The notes under the pieces were generated by a model. The model worked only from the letters and a program-made list of their open reading frames with translations, made no database searches and was not told the origin of the DNA. This document shows, in pieces, positions 34,156 to 36,773 of a DNA stretch of 36,773 bases; positions within the stretch are counted from its first letter, which is position 1; each line of letters begins with the position of its first letter. The stretch is taken from assembly GCA_034007245.1 (NCBI GenBank), contig JAVERH010000006.1, forward strand, positions 1 to 36,773. The letters are read 5' to 3'. This stretch comes from Anaerosoma sp034007245. Its GTDB lineage: Bacteria; Actinomycetota; Coriobacteriia; Anaerosomatales; Anaerosomataceae. A program made the position numbers and the translations under genes.

Positions 34156-35193
34156 CTAGCGGACGATGAACACCGGTGTGCCCACCTCGACTCGCTCGTA
34201 CAGGTCCTCGATGTCCCGACGGTGCATGCGCATGCAGCCGTGGGATGCAGCCCTTCCGATCGAGGAGTCGGCGGTCGTGCCATGGATCCTGATGCCGGGT
34301 GAGTCGATGTTGAGTGCTCGTGTGCCGAGCGGGTTGCTCGGCCCCGGCCCGATCGTCTGTGCCATCCCCGAGGCCCACGCTGATCCCGGGTTCGACCACG
34401 TGGGCATGTAGCGTTTGAGTGTGATCTCGAACTCACCACGTGGGGTAGGGTGACTCGGTGTGCCAATGGCCACACCGTAGGTCTTCGCGAGGGCGCCTCT
34501 CTCGTACAGGTAGAGTTCGCGTTCGGAAAGATCGACCAGGATCGCCGGGCCGACTTCGGACTCGGTCACCGCAGGCTGAGCGTGGATCGTCGGCGCGTCG
34601 ACTTGCTTCCGGCCGCCGGTGAGTGCGTCTTTCAGTGCATCAGCCGTTGCGGTCACGTCGAGCGAGACCCCGACTCGTGATGGTGCTACGACGATCGTAT
34701 CGCCCTCGAGTGCGATTGTCGCATCGGCTGCCGTCGTCTCGATCGACGCTGCAGTCTCGTGCAGCCACTGCCCGAGTGCATCCTCATCGAGAGTCACCTG
34801 CAGATCGGTGGTGATGCCGACCTGTTTGTCCGTGATGCGATCGAGGACGCGTGTGGGGAGCGAGGCTGTTCTGCGTGGCTCGAAGGCAGTGTCGATCATA
34901 CCTTCGATGTCGACTCTGATCATCGGCGCTGCTTCGAGCGTGAAGGTGGTGTTTCCGCTACGCACGGTGATCGGGTCACCCAGCGGGGTGACCACCTGAG
35001 CGGCGATCTCGTCGTGCGCCTGGGCGCGAGTCATATCCGAGAGGTCGATTCCGGCGATGTGCGTGCCGCGGGGGAGGACCTCGCGCGTCAGGTAGTCGTC
35101 TGCGACTGCAGCGGCAGCGCCTCCTGTCAGGACGAACAGTACGATCGAGGCGACGAGTGCGACGATCCTTACCGGGAGTGGCGCACGGTGCAT
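34156..35193 (-). CDS. L,D-transpeptidase with PG-binding N-terminal domain
   Basis: A 345-aa exported protein. An N-terminal membrane segment (about residues 7-32) is followed by a VanW/YoaR-like PG_binding_4 region (about 35-205) and a YkuD L,D-transpeptidase domain (about 215-345). The active site is visible as IRIHGTTADSSIG...SHGCMRMH, with catalytic Cys and two His. It would make 3-3 peptidoglycan cross-links or attach proteins. GGAGG lies 7 nt before ATG 35193. It is divergent from cheR with 96 bp between starts. Confidence 0.92.
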   Translation of the reverse strand: MHRAPLPVRIVALVASIVLFVLTGGAAAAVADDYLTREVLPRGTHIAGIDLSDMTRAQAHDEIAAQVVTPLGDPITVRSGNTTFTLEAAPMIRVDIEGMIDTAFEPRRTASLPTRVLDRITDKQVGITTDLQVTLDEDALGQWLHETAASIETTAADATIALEGDTIVVAPSRVGVSLDVTATADALKDALTGGRKQVDAPTIHAQPAVTESEVGPAILVDLSERELYLYERGALAKTYGVAIGTPSHPTPRGEFEITLKRYMPTWSNPGSAWASGMAQTIGPGPSNPLGTRALNIDSPGIRIHGTTADSSIGRAASHGCMRMHRRDIEDLYERVEVGTPVFIVR

Positions 35194-35238
35194 CGAGGTT
35201 CCTCCATCACAGACGGACCATAGTAGTGCAAGATATTC

Positions 35239-35244
35239 TACAAT
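35239..35244 (+). promoter_or_regulatory. Candidate -10 box for cheR
   Basis: TACAAT at 35239-35244 is a good -10 hexamer 46 bp before the cheR start. No convincing -35 is seen, and flagellar sigma boxes are not evident. Confidence 0.35.
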
Positions 35245-35289
35245 GAACGGGGCTTACGCATAGGTGGGTCACGCCCATGAGGGGGACGG

Positions 35290-36144
35290 ATGCGACAAGA
35301 GCCGATGGAGCCGCTTGCGCGAGGCAGTCTGGCCAAGCTGCTGCAGAAGGTGATGGTCGAGCGCGGGCTGGATCTGGCTCAGTACCGGTCGCGGTATGTC
35401 GAGCGTCGGCTCGCGCTTCGACTCAACGCTCTTGGTATACACACGTACTCGCAGTACGCGGCATATCTCGACCGGAATCCTGACGAGTATCATGCACTGG
35501 TCGACGCCCTCACCGTCAACGTGACCCAGTTCTTTCGCGACGCGCAGGTGTTCGATCTGTTCCGAAGCGAGGTAGTCCCCACGATTCTTGCGCGGAAGGT
35601 GGAACGGCACCAGCGGGTCGTGCGGGTCTGGTCGGCGGGTTGTGCGACCGGCGAGGAGCCCTACTCGCTCGCGATGTCGCTACTTGATGGCATCGCACGT
35701 ACCGGCATCGACAGCGTGGTCCCTACGGTCATCGGTACGGATCTCGACCGCAAAGCGATCGCAACAGCCAAGCGAGCCGAGTATCGTCTCCAACAGCTCG
35801 AGCAGATTCCGCATTCCGATGTGCTCCGCTATGTGGATGTTGGCCGCGAAACGTTTACGATGAAGCAGCAGGTTCGCGATATGGTGCGGCTCCGATACCT
35901 CAACCTCTTTGAAGATTCGCCGATACATGGAGTAGACGTGATCTTTTGCCGCAACGTCTTCATCTACTTCAACAAGACGGATCAGGAGCGACTTGTTCGC
36001 GTATTCGAGGAGTCGCTCATGCGAGGGGGCTATCTGGTGCTCGGCCGATCGGAGCGTCTGACCTCGGATGTGGCTGCTGCGTTCGAGGTCGTGGACGGGC
36101 TGCAGCGGATCTATCGCAAGCCTGTACGACTGCAGCGCGACTGA
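35290..36144 (+). CDS. cheR: Chemotaxis protein methyltransferase CheR
   Basis: A 284-aa SAM-dependent methyltransferase that methylates glutamates on chemoreceptors. N-terminal CheR helices include YRSRYVERRLALRLNALG, then NVTQFFRD, the SAM motif VWSAGCATGEEPYSLA and FCRNVFIYF. ATG 35290 lies 6 nt after GAGGGGG. It is followed 60 bp later by a chemoreceptor gene, its natural substrate. Confidence 0.95.
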   Translation: MRQEPMEPLARGSLAKLLQKVMVERGLDLAQYRSRYVERRLALRLNALGIHTYSQYAAYLDRNPDEYHALVDALTVNVTQFFRDAQVFDLFRSEVVPTILARKVERHQRVVRVWSAGCATGEEPYSLAMSLLDGIARTGIDSVVPTVIGTDLDRKAIATAKRAEYRLQQLEQIPHSDVLRYVDVGRETFTMKQQVRDMVRLRYLNLFEDSPIHGVDVIFCRNVFIYFNKTDQERLVRVFEESLMRGGYLVLGRSERLTSDVAAAFEVVDGLQRIYRKPVRLQRD

Positions 36145-36204
36145 GGGTTTGTTATCGTGAGTGGATATGTGCCGCATGGTGCAGTGCTATCGAGGAGGGT
36201 CCGC

Positions 36205-36773
36205 ATGACCGAAAAGCTGCGTGCTAGTCAAATGAAGCGGGGGCTATCGTTCACCTTCACGCTTCTCACGTGGCTGACGATAGGCCCCGCGGTGATGGTC
36301 GGGCTCCTTGCAACGGGGGCGTTCGCTCTTACCGCGCTCGACATGAGCCTCGACGACATCAAGTACATCGCGCTCTTCGGCGCGGTCGCGATGGCCGTCT
36401 GTGCGGTCCCCGGCTCACTTGCGTGGACGGTCGCATTCAAGCGCCGGGTGTTGGACCCACTGCGTGACCTCGGTGGAGTGCTGGTCGAAGCAGGCCACGG
36501 TGATCTCACCGTTCGCGCCACTGCGCCGCACGACGATGAGATCGGTCTTCTCGTGTACGAGAGCAACGGGCTGATCTCTTCGCTCTCCGACATCGCGGTG
36601 CAGTTGCGTACGTCGGCCGAGTCGGTCACCAACATGGCGACGCAGCTCTCGGCTTCTTCGCAGGAGATCAGTGCGTCGTCGATGGAGATATCCTCATCGG
36701 TCCAGCAGGTAGCGCACGGGGCCGAGCTGCAGTCCCGTAAGGTGGAGGAGACGTCTTCAGCCATCGAGTCGAT
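36205..36773 (+). CDS. Methyl-accepting chemotaxis protein, 5' part
   Basis: The frame from ATG 36205 (after GAGGAGGG) is open to the window end; 189 codons are visible. It has two membrane segments (about residues 16-46 and 52-76) joined by only a few residues, then a HAMP domain (VLDPLRDLGGVLVEAGHGDLTV) and the first methylation helix (ATQLSASSQEISASSMEISSSVQQV). With no external sensor domain it may sense membrane state or an internal signal. The gene continues beyond the window. Confidence 0.9.
   Translation, partial: MTEKLRASQMKRGLSFTFTLLTWLTIGPAVMVGLLATGAFALTALDMSLDDIKYIALFGAVAMAVCAVPGSLAWTVAFKRRVLDPLRDLGGVLVEAGHGDLTVRATAPHDDEIGLLVYESNGLISSLSDIAVQLRTSAESVTNMATQLSASSQEISASSMEISSSVQQVAHGAELQSRKVEETSSAIES

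Overview
The window comes from a high-GC, anaerobic, motile bacterium. The most likely assignment is an anaerobic actinomycete of the Coriobacteriia/OPB41 type. This is inferred from the GC-rich codon use, an actinobacterial-style cell-wall protein with CW_binding_2 repeats, an aldehyde:ferredoxin oxidoreductase, and amino-acid fermentation genes; no rRNA or marker gene in the window confirms it. I see no mobile element, CRISPR array, tRNA or rRNA.

Layout. (1) 1-4.4 kb: the 3' end of a GlmL/MutL-type mutase reactivation gene, a tungsten-type aldehyde:ferredoxin oxidoreductase (AOR) on the minus strand, a 650-bp non-coding region, and an ornithine racemase-like gene. The non-coding region has a good promoter, a Moco/Tuco-type riboswitch and a chain of hairpins ending in a strong terminator. 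(2) 4.4-10.5 kb: a PQQ-type sugar dehydrogenase lipoprotein, a thermonuclease, a divergent PARG-like macrodomain protein, an ABC exporter and a MalY/PatB-type C-S lyase; the last three are translationally coupled. (3) 10.8-16.6 kb: a complete oligo/dipeptide ABC importer operon. (4) 16.6-19.0 kb: a possible damaged small ORF, a DUF1801 protein and a secreted CHAP/CW_binding_2 cell-wall protein. (5) 19.1-20.5 kb: a molybdenum-storage-protein (MoSto)-like kinase-fold gene between two small conserved-looking genes. (6) 20.5-23.5 kb (minus): a Fur-family regulator with cbiM, cbiQ and cbiO, a cobalt/nickel ECF importer. (7) 23.6-34.1 kb: a LysR regulator, then a tungstate importer (tupABC) behind a second Moco/Tuco riboswitch, running into mobA-fdhD, moeA, a 72-aa protein, mobB, moaA, moaC, mogA and a cysteine-desulfurase-like gene. 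(8) 34.1 kb to the end: an L,D-transpeptidase, CheR and the start of a methyl-accepting chemotaxis protein.

How the parts fit. About half of the window concerns tungsten/molybdenum economy: uptake (TupABC), storage (MoSto-like), pterin cofactor assembly (MoaA/C, MogA, MoeA, MobA/B, FdhD), a likely user enzyme (AOR), and cofactor-sensing RNA at two promoters. Both riboswitch promoters also carry the same ACGATA/TATCGT hexamer pair as an inverted repeat. The cobalt importer would supply cobalamin for the B12-dependent aminomutase implied by the GlmL-like and racemase genes.

The most unusual observation is the first riboswitch. It is transcribed away from AOR, no start codon is positioned behind its AGGAG, and the transcript runs through about 200 nt of stable hairpins to an intrinsic terminator. 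It looks like a cofactor-controlled non-coding RNA rather than a gene leader. All functional statements rest on sequence motifs read by eye; no searches were run.
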